Assembly (NCBI GenBank): GCA_934661165.1
Contig: CAKUJB010000041.1
Coordinates: forward strand, 1 to 12,631
Direction: 5' to 3'
Length of the DNA: 12,631 bases
Source of the DNA: an uncultured Microbacteriaceae bacterium
GTDB taxonomy: Bacteria > Actinomycetota > Actinomycetes > Actinomycetales > Microbacteriaceae
Part shown: positions 1 through 9,678 of the stretch, one piece after another
How positions within the stretch are numbered: position 1 is the first letter of the stretch
How the letters are laid out: every line of letters begins with the position of its first letter
The notes under the pieces: generated by a model
Told to the model about the DNA's origin: nothing
Databases searched by the model: none
What the model saw: only the letters and a program-made list of their open reading frames with translations
Program-made: the position numbers and the translations under genes

Positions 1-831
1 GCGCAGCCGGGTCGCGTCGCCGCCCGCGTAGATGCGCGGCGCGCTCGTGCGCCCCACGGCGTCGACGACGATCCCGCCGTCGACCTCGAGGCCGGCGGCC
101 GCGGCGAGCTCGGTCCGCGGCGCGCAGCCGACGCCGGCGAGGACCTCGGTCGCGTCGATCGTCCGGCCGTCGACGAGCTCGATCGCGAGCCGTTCGCCGG
201 CGTCACCGTGCAGTGCCGCGACCTCGCCGTGCACGACCTCGACGCCGTGCGCGGCGTGCATCGCGTGGAGGTGCGCGGCCATCGTCGGTCCGACGAGCGG
301 CACGAGCGGCACGGCGTTGCGGTCGACGAGCACGACCTCGGCGCCGAGCGTGCGGAGGCCCGACGCGGCCTCCGCGCCGATGAGGCCCGCGCCGAGCACG
401 ACGACGCGGCCGCCGGCCGCCGCCGCGCGCAGCGCGACGGCGTCGGTATAGTCGCGCAGCAGCCCGACGCGCGGGTCGTCGCCGCCGGGCCATGCCGGGC
501 GCCGAGCAGCCGCGCCCGTCGCGAGCACGAGATCGTCCGCCGCGAGCGTCGAGCCGTCGTCGAGCGTCGCCGTGCGCGCGCTCGCGTCGATCGCGACGAC
601 CCGTCGGCCGGTGACGACCTCGAGGGAGCTCGCCGCGCATTCCTCCGGGGTCGCGAAGGCGAGCTCGGCGAGGGGTGTGCCGGTGACGAGCGCCGACTTC
701 GACAGCGGCGGCCGGTCGTACAGCGCCGGCTGCGACTCGACGATCGTGATCGGCTCGGCGTACCCGCCGGTCCGCAGCGAGCTCGCCGCGGTCCAGCCGG
801 CGATGCCGCCGCCGACGATGAGGACGGACAC
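1..831 (-). CDS. FAD-dependent NAD(P)H:ferredoxin oxidoreductase, C-terminus cut by window start
   Basis: Probably passes electrons from NAD(P)H through FAD to the Rieske ferredoxin encoded just upstream. The 277 visible residues show an N-terminal FAD-binding Rossmann motif (GGGIAG, residues 7-12), the YDRPPLSK segment typical of BphA4/ferredoxin-reductase-type enzymes (residues 38-45), a central ATGA turn near residue 104, a second NAD-binding motif GAGLIGAE (147-154) and the second FAD motif YAGGDAT just before the window edge. About 110-130 residues of the C-terminal domain should follow outside the window. The start is GTG at 831, because translation from it begins VSVLIVGGG and an AGGGGA ribosome binding site lies 5 nt upstream. 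The gene starts 11 nt after the Rieske stop, so the two are almost certainly one operon. The electron acceptor after the ferredoxin (an oxygenase or P450) is not visible. The family is clear; the substrate is not. Confidence 0.9.
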   Translation of the reverse strand, partial: MSVLIVGGGIAGWTAASSLRTGGYAEPITIVESQPALYDRPPLSKSALVTGTPLAELAFATPEECAASSLEVVTGRRVVAIDASARTATLDDGSTLAADDLVLATGAAARRPAWPGGDDPRVGLLRDYTDAVALRAAAAGGRVVVLGAGLIGAEAASGLRTLGAEVVLVDRNAVPLVPLVGPTMAAHLHAMHAAHGVEVVHGEVAALHGDAGERLAIELVDGRTIDATEVLAGVGCAPRTELAAAAGLEVDGGIVVDAVGRTSAPRIYAGGDATRLR

Positions 832-842
832 GGGTCCCCTGG

Positions 843-1190
843 TCAGTCCGCGGCGAGGCTCGCCGGGTTGACGGCGAGCATGATCCGGCCGTCGACGATC
901 TCGACGCGGTGGGCGTTGACGGGCTTCGATGCGGGGGGCGAGAGGGCCTCGCCCGTGCGCAGGTCGAAGCGGGCCGCGTGCAGCGGGCACTCGACCTGGC
1001 ACTGCTCGATCCAGCCCTCGGTGAGATCGGCGAGCTCGTGCGTGCACGTGTTGTCGAGCGCATAGAAGTCGTCGCCGTCGCGGAAGATCCCGACGTCGTC
1101 CGTCGTGCCGAGCACCGCCCGCGCGACCTTGCGCCCCTCGCCGTCCGCGAGGTCGTCGGCCGCGCCGACGTCGACGAGTCCGTCCCCCAT
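843..1190 (-). CDS. Rieske (2Fe-2S) ferredoxin
   Basis: Small soluble electron carrier of the Rieske type, likely partner of the reductase downstream. Counting from ATG at 1190 (115 residues), the cluster ligands are visible as C49-x-H51 and C68-x-x-H71, in the contexts NTCTHE and ECPLHAARFD. This is the normal two-box spacing of BphF/NirD-like ferredoxins, and the length is normal. An in-frame GTG at 1202 would add four residues. I prefer ATG 1190 because GGGAG sits 5 nt upstream of it. However, a TATGCT hexamer ends 5 nt before the GTG, so a near-leaderless message starting at the GTG is possible. The gene is first in a two-gene minus-strand operon and diverges from manC. It could serve a dioxygenase, a P450 or a nitrite-reductase-like enzyme; nothing here decides which. 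Confidence 0.9.
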   Translation of the reverse strand: MGDGLVDVGAADDLADGEGRKVARAVLGTTDDVGIFRDGDDFYALDNTCTHELADLTEGWIEQCQVECPLHAARFDLRTGEALSPPASKPVNAHRVEIVDGRIMLAVNPASLAAD

Positions 1191-1202
1191 GGTGTCTCCC
1201 AC

Positions 1203-1246
1203 CCGCGAGCATAACCGTCCGGGCGGCGTCGCCTACGCTGGGCGGC
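1203..1246. promoter_or_regulatory. Compact divergent promoter region, Rieske operon and manC
   Basis: Only 44 nt separate the GTG at 1202 (minus) from the manC ATG at 1247 (plus). A plus-strand -10 hexamer TACGCT (1234-1239) lies 7 nt before the manC ATG, and no Shine-Dalgarno is present, as in actinobacterial leaderless genes. On the minus strand TATGCT (1213-1208) lies 5 nt before the GTG. No good -35 box is visible on either strand. The expected -35 area of each promoter falls on or next to the -10 of the other, so the two polymerases would compete for the same DNA. The -10 calls rest on sequence match only. Confidence 0.55.
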
Positions 1247-2368
1247 ATGGTGCTCGAGGGGGCGATCCCCGGATTCATCGCGGTCATCCCCGCGGGAGGC
1301 GTCGGATCCCGGCTGTGGCCGCTGTCCCGCGCCGAGGCCCCGAAGTTCCTCCACGACCTCACCGGCAGCGGGCAGAGCCTGCTCGCCGACACGTGGGACC
1401 GCGTCGCGCCGCTCGCCGGCGCCGACCGCGTCGTCGTCGTGACCGGCGCCGCGCACGAGGTCGCGGTCCGCGAGGAGCTGCCGCAGCTCGTGGCGGCGAA
1501 CGTGCTGCTCGAGTCCGAGCCGCGCGACTCCGCCGCCGCGATCGGCCTCGCCGCCGCGATCGTCGAGCGGCGCAGCCCCGGGGCGATCATCGGCTCGTTC
1601 AGCGCCGACCACATCATCCGCGACACCGCCGGCTTCCACCGTGCGGTGCGCGAGGCCGTCGCCGTCGCCGAGACCGGACTCATCGCCGCGATCGGCATCG
1701 CCCCGACGGCCCCGGCCGTCGGCTACGGCTACATCCGCGCCGCCGAGCCGCTCGAGATCGCGGGGGCGCCGAATGCGTCCGCAGTGCGCTCCTTCACCGA
1801 GAAGCCGAACCGCGCGACGGCGAAGCGCTACCTCGACACCGGCCGCTACGTGTGGAACGCGGGCATGTACGTCGCGCGGGCCGCTCTCATCCTCGAGTGG
1901 ATCCGCCGCGCCGAGCCGGCCCTCGCCGACGGGCTCGACGAGCTCGCCGCCGCGTGGGACGGCGACGGGCGCGACGCCGCGATCGAGCGCGTCTGGCCGG
2001 GTCTCAAGAAGGTCGCGATCGACTACGTCGTCGCGGAGCCCGCGGCCGCGGCCGGCGCCATGGCCGTCGTGCGCGGCGAGTTCGACTGGGACGACGTCGG
2101 CGACTTCGCCGCCATCTCGCGGCTGCGGGCCCAGGAGGACTCGAACGGCGTCCACGTCTTCGGCGGCAGCCATTCGAACGTCGTCGCCGACGGCGCGACG
2201 GGCCTCGTCTACGCGCAGTCCGGGCGCGTCATCTCGCTCATCGGCATCAAGGACATCGTCGTCGTCGACACCGAGGATGCGCTGCTCGTCACGACGACCG
2301 AGCACGCGCAGCAGGTGAAGTCGATCGTCGACGCGCTGCGGCTGAGCGGTCGAGGCGACGTCCTGTAG
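1247..2368 (+). CDS. manC: Mannose-1-phosphate guanylyltransferase (GDP-mannose pyrophosphorylase)
   Basis: Makes GDP-mannose from mannose-1-phosphate and GTP in the cytoplasm, supplying mannose for glycolipids and surface glycans. The 373 residues match the nucleotidyltransferase-only form, with no fused C-terminal mannose-6-phosphate isomerase cupin. Visible motifs are the nucleotide-binding loop PAGGVGSRLWPLSR (residues 15-28), FTEKP (183-187), WNAGM (203-207) and the metal-site segment FDWDDVGDF (279-287). The start ATG at 1247 sits 7 nt after a TACGCT -10 box without a ribosome binding site, suggesting a leaderless message. It stands alone, divergent from the Rieske operon and followed by a perfect palindrome and then the nucleoside cluster, so a functional link to either neighbour is not evident. 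Confidence 0.93.
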   Translation: MVLEGAIPGFIAVIPAGGVGSRLWPLSRAEAPKFLHDLTGSGQSLLADTWDRVAPLAGADRVVVVTGAAHEVAVREELPQLVAANVLLESEPRDSAAAIGLAAAIVERRSPGAIIGSFSADHIIRDTAGFHRAVREAVAVAETGLIAAIGIAPTAPAVGYGYIRAAEPLEIAGAPNASAVRSFTEKPNRATAKRYLDTGRYVWNAGMYVARAALILEWIRRAEPALADGLDELAAAWDGDGRDAAIERVWPGLKKVAIDYVVAEPAAAAGAMAVVRGEFDWDDVGDFAAISRLRAQEDSNGVHVFGGSHSNVVADGATGLVYAQSGRVISLIGIKDIVVVDTEDALLVTTTEHAQQVKSIVDALRLSGRGDVL

Positions 2369-2376
2369 TCGCGCGA

Positions 2377-2402
2377 CCCCGCGCATTCGTCACGAATGCG
2401 CG
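2377..2402. repeat. Perfect palindrome after manC; head-to-head copies of the GCGCATTC element
   Basis: A perfect 23-nt palindrome lies at 2380-2402: CGCGCATTCG pairs with CGAATGCGCG around a 3-nt centre, beginning 11 nt after the manC stop. Its left half is the end of an 18-nt repeat copy (2377-2394) shared with copies at 9546, 10944 and 12008. The RNA would form a 10-bp hairpin that could terminate manC transcripts, but no T tract follows. Confidence 0.7.
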
Positions 2403-2465
2403 ACGGCTCCGTAACCTTCTGATCACGCCCGCCGATTCGAGGGGGCCGTCCAGCGTCACATTGAG

Positions 2466-2522
2466 TAACATCGGCGCAACCACAGCGGCCCGCCTCGACA
2501 CGTCGGGCCATTCCCCAGGAGG
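2466..2522 (+). promoter_or_regulatory. Probable promoter, leader and ribosome binding site of the BMP lipoprotein gene
   Basis: TAACAT (2466-2471) is a plausible -10 box without a clear -35. It would give a leader of roughly 50 nt. The leader contains a small inverted repeat, GGCCCG (2487-2492) with CGGGCC (2504-2509), just ahead of a strong AGGAGG (2517-2522) placed 6 nt before the GTG start. A classic strong ribosome binding site here contrasts with the leaderless-type starts of manC, the ATPase and add. Confidence 0.45.
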
Positions 2523-2528
2523 ACATCC

Positions 2529-3653
2529 GTGAACACAACCCGCAAGGCCGCCTTCGGCGGACTCGCCCTCGCGGCCGCCAGCGCCCTGCTGCTCGCCGGC
2601 TGCGCCCCGGCCCCCGAGGCCCCGGCCGAGACCACCTCACCCGACGCGCCGCAGGCCTCGAGCTTCCTGCCGTGCATGGTGTCCGACACCGGCGGTTTCG
2701 ACGACAAGTCGTTCAACCAGCTCGCGTACGAGGGCCTCGAGGCCGCGGCCGGCGAGCTCGGCGTCGAGTTCAACGCGATCCAGTCGGGCAGCGACGCGGA
2801 CTACCTGCCGAACATCGACGGCCTCGTCGCCGAGGGCTGCACCCTCATCTTCACGGTCGGCTTCGCGCTCTCCTCGGCGACCGTCGAGGCGGCGCTCGCC
2901 AACCCGGACGTCGAGTTCGCGATCCTCGACGACGCGGCGGACAACGACTTCGACGGCACGACCGACGCGCCGAACATCAAGCCGCTGCTCTTCGACACGG
3001 CCGAGGCCGCGTTCCTCGCCGGCTACACCGCGGCGAGCTACTCGAAGTCGGGCATCGTCGGCACCTTCGGCGGCGTCGGCTTCCCGACCGTCTCCATCTT
3101 CATGGACGGCTACGCCCAGGGCGTCGCGTACTACAACGAGGCGAAGGGCGCGAGCGTCCAGGTCCTCGGCTGGGACACCGCGAACCCTGACGCGGGCACC
3201 TTCGTGTCCGGCGACCCGGCGGTCGGCTTCGCGGCCGGCCCGCTCCCGCTCGCGATCGCGGAGAACCTCATCGCGCAGGGCGCGGACGTCATCCACCCGG
3301 TCGGCGGCCCGATCTTCGAGTCCGCCGCTGCGGCGATCGAGGCGTCCGGCAAGGACGTCGCGATGGTCGGCGTCGACGCGGACCAGTTCCTCACCGCTCC
3401 GGCGCAGGCGCACCTGTTCCTCACCTCGGTGCAGAAGCTCATGGACGTCGCCGTGTACGACGTCGTCCTGGCCTCGGCCGCCGGCGACTTCGACCCGACG
3501 CCGTACGTCGGCACGCTCGAGAACGGCGGGGTCGGCATCGCGCCGTTCCACGACTTCGAGTCGAAGGTCGCGCCGGAGCTGCAGGGTGAGCTCGACGCGA
3601 TCGCCGCGAAGATCACCTCCGGCGAGCTCGTCGTCACCTCGTACCTGAAGTGA
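2529..3653 (+). CDS. BMP family (PnrA-like) nucleoside-binding lipoprotein
   Basis: Solute-binding lipoprotein of a BMP-type ABC importer. The family binds purine and other nucleosides (TmpC/PnrA, B. subtilis NupN). The 374-residue protein has a short basic N-terminus, a hydrophobic segment (about 8-23) and the lipobox LLAGC with lipidated Cys25, then a Pro/Ala/Thr-rich tether to about residue 45. The ligand-binding fold opens with SDTGGFDDKSFNQ (52-64), the hallmark of the family. Mature Cys49 and Cys104 are the only other cysteines I see near the N-terminal lobe and could form a disulfide. GTG at 2529 is chosen for the AGGAGG 6 nt upstream and the correct signal peptide. A strong hairpin separates it from the ATPase gene. 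Ligand specificity is inferred from the cdd, deoA and add neighbours. Confidence 0.93.
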   Translation: MNTTRKAAFGGLALAAASALLLAGCAPAPEAPAETTSPDAPQASSFLPCMVSDTGGFDDKSFNQLAYEGLEAAAGELGVEFNAIQSGSDADYLPNIDGLVAEGCTLIFTVGFALSSATVEAALANPDVEFAILDDAADNDFDGTTDAPNIKPLLFDTAEAAFLAGYTAASYSKSGIVGTFGGVGFPTVSIFMDGYAQGVAYYNEAKGASVQVLGWDTANPDAGTFVSGDPAVGFAAGPLPLAIAENLIAQGADVIHPVGGPIFESAAAAIEASGKDVAMVGVDADQFLTAPAQAHLFLTSVQKLMDVAVYDVVLASAAGDFDPTPYVGTLENGGVGIAPFHDFESKVAPELQGELDAIAAKITSGELVVTSYLK

Positions 3654-3673
3654 CGCGATAGCCGCATCTGCAA

Positions 3674-3705
3674 CGGGGAGGTCGACGTTCGCGTCGGCCT
3701 CCCCG
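3674..3705 (+). terminator. Strong hairpin between lipoprotein and ATPase genes
   Basis: A 13-bp stem (CGGGGAGGTCGAC with GTCGGCCTCCCCG, one G-U pair) closes a 6-nt loop, 20 nt after the lipoprotein stop. No U tract follows. It probably stops or attenuates transcription so the binding protein is made in excess over the membrane parts, and may also protect the 3' end of its mRNA. Confidence 0.7.
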
Positions 3706-3728
3706 CCGCATTCCCCGGCTCCCTGCCC

Positions 3729-3746
3729 GTCGATAGGATCGACCGC
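3729..3746 (+). promoter_or_regulatory. Leaderless-type promoter with overlapping operator-like palindrome, ATPase operon
   Basis: TAGGAT (3734-3739) lies 7 nt before the ATG at 3747 and no ribosome binding site is present. TTCCCC at 3711-3716 has the right 17-nt spacing but is a poor -35 match. GTCGAT (3729-3734) and ATCGAC (3738-3743) form a perfect inverted repeat with a 3-nt spacer directly over the -10 box and start site, where a repressor could act. Confidence 0.5.
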
Positions 3747-5245
3747 ATGAGACTCGAGCTCCGAGGCATCACCAAGACCTTCGGGACCCTCGTCGCCAAC
3801 GACAGCATCGATCTCACGGTCGAGCCGGGGGAGATCCACGCGCTGCTCGGCGAGAACGGCGCGGGCAAGTCGACGCTCATGAACGTCCTGTACGGACTGC
3901 TCCAGGCCGACCGCGGCGAGATCCTCCTCGACGACGAGCCGCAGCACTTCAAGGGCCCCGGCGACGCGATGCGCGCCGGCATCGGCATGGTGCACCAGCA
4001 CTTCATGCTCATCCCCGTCTTCACGGTCGCCGAGAACCTCATGCTCGGCAACGAGCCCACCCGCGGTCCCGTCCTCGACCTCGCGAGCGCGCGCCGCCGC
4101 GTCCTCGAGATCTCGGCGCGTTTCGGCTTCCAGATCGACCCCGACGCCCGCATCGAGGACCTGCCGGTCGGCGTCCAGCAGCGGGTCGAGATCATCAAGG
4201 CGCTCTCGCGGGACGCGCAGGTCCTCGTCTTCGACGAGCCGACCGCCGTCCTCACCCCGCAGGAGACCGACGAGCTCATGTCGATCATGCGGCAGCTGCG
4301 CGACGCCGGCACCGCGATCGTCTTCATCACCCACAAGCTCCGCGAGGTCCGCGAGGTCGCCGACCGGATCACCGTCATCCGGCTCGGCAAGGTCGTCGGC
4401 GAGGCCTCGCCGACGGCGACGAACTCGGAGCTCGCCACGCTCATGGTCGGCCGGGAGGTCGACCTCGTCGTCGACAAGGCGCCCGCCTCGCCCGGCGCCG
4501 ACGCGCTCGTCATCGACGGGCTCACGATCGCCGACCCGCTCGGCCACCTCGTCGTCAACGACCTCTCGCTCACGGTGCGCGCCGGCGAGATCGTCGGGAT
4601 CGCCGGCGTGCAGGGCAACGGGCAGACCGAGCTCGCCGAGGCGATCCTCGGGCTCGTGAAGCCGCTGTCCGGCCGCATCCGACTCGGGGACGACGACATC
4701 ACGAAGTCGCCGCCGCGCCACGTGCTCGACGCCGGCGTCGGCTTCATCCCCGAGGACCGCAGCGAGGACGGGCTCATCAAGTCGTTCACGATCGCGGAGA
4801 ACCTCATGCTCGACCGGTCGAACGGGGCGCCCTTCGTCCGGCTCGGCAGCATCCGGCAGGCCGAGCTCGCGCGCTTCGCCGAGGAGAAGGTCGAGGAGTT
4901 CGACGTGCGCACCCCCTCGCCCTTCGAACCGGTCGGGCGGCTGTCCGGCGGCAATCAGCAGAAGGTCGTCGTCGCCCGTGAGCTGAGCCGCGAGCTGCGC
5001 GTCCTCGTCGCCTCGCAGCCGACGCGCGGCGTCGACGTCGGCTCGATCGAGTTCATCCACAAGCAGATCGTCGGCGTGCGCGACGCCGGGGTCGCGGTCC
5101 TCGTCATCTCGACGGAGCTCGAGGAGATCCAGGCCCTCGCCGACCGCATCGCCGTCATGTACCACGGCCGCATCGTCGGCATCGTGCCGGGCGACACCCC
5201 GCGCGAGACCCTCGGCCTCATGATGGCCGGCGAGGCGGTGGCGGC

Positions 5246-5249
<4 letters not shown>
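3747..5249 (+). CDS. Nucleoside ABC transporter ATPase, two ABC domains in one chain
   Basis: Energises import with the two permeases downstream (NupO/BmpB type, carbohydrate-uptake-2 subclass). The N-terminal domain has a full site: Walker A GENGAGKS (35-42), Q-loop Q84, a divergent signature VGVQQ (141-145), Walker B VLVFDEPT (159-166) and an H-loop ITHK soon after. The C-terminal domain has a degenerate Walker A, GVQGNGQT (287-294, Gln for the Lys), a canonical signature LSGGNQQ (399-405) and VLVASQPT (419-426, Gln for the catalytic Glu). This asymmetry is normal in BMP-type importers, so one hydrolytic site is expected. The length of 500 residues is typical. The stop overlaps the next start as ATGA. 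The start at 3747 is supported by the -10 box 7 nt upstream and by the immediate domain start. Confidence 0.94.
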
Positions 5250-6447
<1,198 letters not shown>

Positions 6448-6451
<4 letters not shown>

Positions 6452-7743
6452 GCACCGACCTCGTGAACCCCATGACGACCTCCATCCAGCAGGTGCGGCT
6501 CGTCAGCTGGAAGGCGCCGATCGGCTACGCCGTCATCGCCGTGCTCAGCCTGCTGCTCTTCGTCGGCCTCGCGCACGACGGCACCGCGACATTCGTCCTC
6601 ACCGAGTCCGACGCCGCGATCCAGCTCGCGCCCTTCGCGGTCGGCGCCCGCGCGTTCGGCCTCATCGTCTCCGTCGTGCTCGTCGCCCTCACCGCCGTGG
6701 CGTTCCTGCTCGCGGTGCGCCGGCGACCCGTGCCGATCTGGCTGACGCTCGTCTTCGGCCTCCTGTTCATCGTCGGCTTCCTCACCTGGGCGGCCGGCGC
6801 GGCGACGCTGAGCAACACGCTCCAGGTCGCGGGCCTGCTCGCCGGCTCGTTCGGCGTCGCGGTGCCGCTCATCTACGGCTCGCTCGCGGGCGTCATCGGG
6901 GAGCGGGTCGGCGTCGTCAACATCGCAATCGAGGGGCAGCTGCTGTTCGGCGCGTTCAGCTCCGCGCTCGTCGCGACGATGACCGGCTCGCCGTGGGCCG
7001 GGCTCCTGGCGGCCGCCGTCGCGGGCGTGCTCGTCGCATTCGTCCTCGCGGCCTTCTCGATCCGGTACTTCGTCGACCAGATCATCACCGGTGTCGTGCT
7101 CAACCTGCTCGTCGTCGGGCTCACGAGCTTCTTCTACTCGGCGCTCATGACCGAGAACCCGGACCTCTACAACAACCCGCGGCCGGCGCAGTTCACGCGC
7201 TTCCCGATCCCGGGGCTGTCGGAGATCCCGCTCCTCGGCCCGATGTTCTTCGACCAGACGCTCATCGGCTACCTCGCGATCGTCGCCGTCTTCGTCACGT
7301 GGTTCGCGCTGTACCGGACGAAGTGGGGCCTGAGGCTCCGCTCGGTCGGCGAGCACCCGACCGCGGCCGACACCGTCGGCATCAACGTCAATCGGACGCG
7401 GTTCTGGAACGTCGCGCTCGGCGGCGCGATCGCCGGCATCGGCGGCGCCTCGTACACGATCGGCGCCGGCGTCGGCTTCGGGGAGAACATGACGGGCGGC
7501 GCGGGCTACATCGCGCTCGCCGCCGTCATCTTCGGCCAGTGGGACCCGCTCAAGGCGGCGCTCGCGGCACTCCTCTTCGGCTTCACGTCGAACCTTGGCA
7601 GCCAGCTGTCGATCATCGGCTCGCCCGTCCCGAGCGTCTTCATGCTCATGCTCCCGTACGTCGTCACGATCCTCGCGGTCGCCGGCCTCGTCGGCCGGTC
7701 GCGACCGCCCGCCGCGGACGGCCAGCCGTACATCAAGTCATGA
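6448..7743 (+). CDS. Nucleoside ABC transporter permease, second (BPD_transp_2 family)
   Basis: Partner membrane subunit (NupQ-like), 431 residues. I place the start at GTG 6448 because it overlaps the preceding stop as GTGA, like the other junctions in this operon; ATG 6472 (eight residues later) is an alternative. The reading frame is open further upstream, but that part lies inside the first permease gene and is not coding for this protein. About 130 N-terminal residues hold three hydrophobic segments (roughly 25-41, 70-90, 97-117) before the family core. Core marks are VVNIAIEGQ (156-164), the coupling loop WGLRLRSVGEHPTAADTVGINV (293-314) and a Gly-rich segment at 325-353. The stop overlaps the cdd start as ATGA, tying uptake directly to catabolism. 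Confidence 0.9.
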
Positions 7744-8143
7744 CGGCCCCCGAGATCGACTGGGCGGCGCTGCGCGAGGCCGCCGTCGGGGCGCTGCAGC
7801 ACGCGTACGTGCCGTACTCGAAGTTCCCCGTCGGCGTCGCCGCGCTCGTCGACGACGGTCGCGTCATCACGGGGGCGAACATCGAGAACGCGTCGTACGG
7901 CCTCACCCTCTGCGCCGAGTGCTCGCTCGTCTCGGCGCTGTGGATGGGCGGCGGCGGGCGGCTCGTCGCCTTCGCCTGCGTCGACGGGCACGGCGAGCCG
8001 CTCATGCCGTGCGGGCGCTGCCGGCAGCTGCTCTTCGAGCACTCCGCCCCCGGCATGCTCCTCGCGACGGTGCGCGGCATCCGCACGATCGACGAGGTCC
8101 TCCCCGACGCCTTCGGCCCCCGCACCCTCGAGGAGTACGTCCC

Positions 8144-8147
<4 letters not shown>
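7740..8147 (+). CDS. cdd: Cytidine deaminase
   Basis: Deaminates cytidine and deoxycytidine to uridine and deoxyuridine in the cytoplasm. The 135-residue length fits the small homotetrameric class. Zinc ligands and the catalytic residue are visible: Cys58-Ala-Glu60 (proton-shuttling Glu) and Pro90-Cys91-x-x-Cys94. Substrate-contact segments YSKFPVG (26-32) and NIENASYG (47-54) are intact. The start ATG at 7740 overlaps the permease stop by 4 nt and its own stop overlaps deoA by 4 nt, so expression is coupled on both sides. No ribosome binding site of its own is evident. The uridine products are substrates for the next enzyme. Confidence 0.96.
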
Positions 8148-9454
<1,307 letters not shown>

Positions 9455-9463
9455 GGGCCGGCG

Positions 9464-9534
9464 CTTCGTCTCGGGCTTCGCCCTCGCTCAGCGACCGACT
9501 TCCGGTCCCTGAGCGAGCCGAAGGCGAGACGAAG
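9464..9534 (+). terminator. Long imperfect inverted repeat after deoA
   Basis: Left arm 9464-9497 (beginning CTTCGTCTCG) and right arm 9503-9534 (ending CGAGACGAAG) pair over about 30 nt with a 5-nt loop. Each arm contains a mini-hairpin in the middle: GGGCTTCGCCC on the left and CCGAAGG on the right. It starts 10 nt after the deoA stop and likely ends that operon. The arms contain the CTGAGCGAGC...GAGACGAAG type of sequence that I recall as a dispersed repeat in Microbacteriaceae; I could not verify this. Confidence 0.75.
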
Positions 9535-9545
9535 GGCCGACCTGT

Positions 9546-9610
9546 CCCCGCGCATTCCTCCCGTCTGCCGCGCTCGACACGACAGCAGGACGAATGCGCG
9601 ACAGCAGGAC
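9546..9610. repeat. Inverted pair of GCGCATTC elements with a tandem 12-nt repeat
   Basis: A full 18-nt element copy, CCCCGCGCATTCCTCCCG, is at 9546-9563. CGCGCATTC (9549-9557) is answered by GAATGCGCG (9592-9600) after 34 nt. CGACAGCAGGAC occurs twice (9580-9591 and 9599-9610, 19 nt apart) and overlaps the right arm. No coding potential is seen. Confidence 0.7.
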
Positions 9611-9672
9611 CGATCGGCCCGATCCGTCCGGTGCCCGCGCATTTCTCCTCCGCTCCCGTCCGCCGCTAGCGT
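9607..9672 (+). promoter_or_regulatory. add upstream region: palindrome and leaderless-type -10 box
   Basis: GGACCGATCGG (9607-9617) and CCGATCCGTCC (9619-9629) form an inverted repeat with one mismatch and a 1-nt centre, a possible operator. A diverged element copy, CCCGCGCATTTC, follows at 9634-9645. TAGCGT (9667-9672) lies 6 nt before the add ATG and no ribosome binding site is present, so add is probably transcribed separately as a leaderless mRNA. No convincing -35 is visible. Confidence 0.5.
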
Positions 9673-9678
9673 GGTGGG

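Noticed and set aside
203..2386. A 727-residue open frame on the minus strand opposite manC and the Rieske/reductase genes
   Set aside because: Arg/Asp/Ala-rich shadow frame typical of high-GC DNA; the overlapping frames encode clear conserved proteins.
2403..2528. Possible purine riboswitch in the lipoprotein leader
   Set aside because: Only one short hairpin is visible; I see no conserved multi-helix riboswitch pattern.
4608..5022. Degenerate Walker A (Gln for Lys) and Walker B (Gln for Glu) in the second ABC domain, as possible gene decay
   Set aside because: These substitutions are normal in the second domain of BMP-type nucleoside importers, and the frame is intact.
2637..5165. An 842-residue open frame on the minus strand opposite the lipoprotein and ATPase genes
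   Set aside because: Repetitive acidic/basic composition with no domain; the plus strand encodes a lipobox, Walker motifs and family signatures.
9546..9610. Possible CRISPR-like array
   Set aside because: Only two 12-nt direct copies 19 nt apart, no regular spacers and no cas genes.
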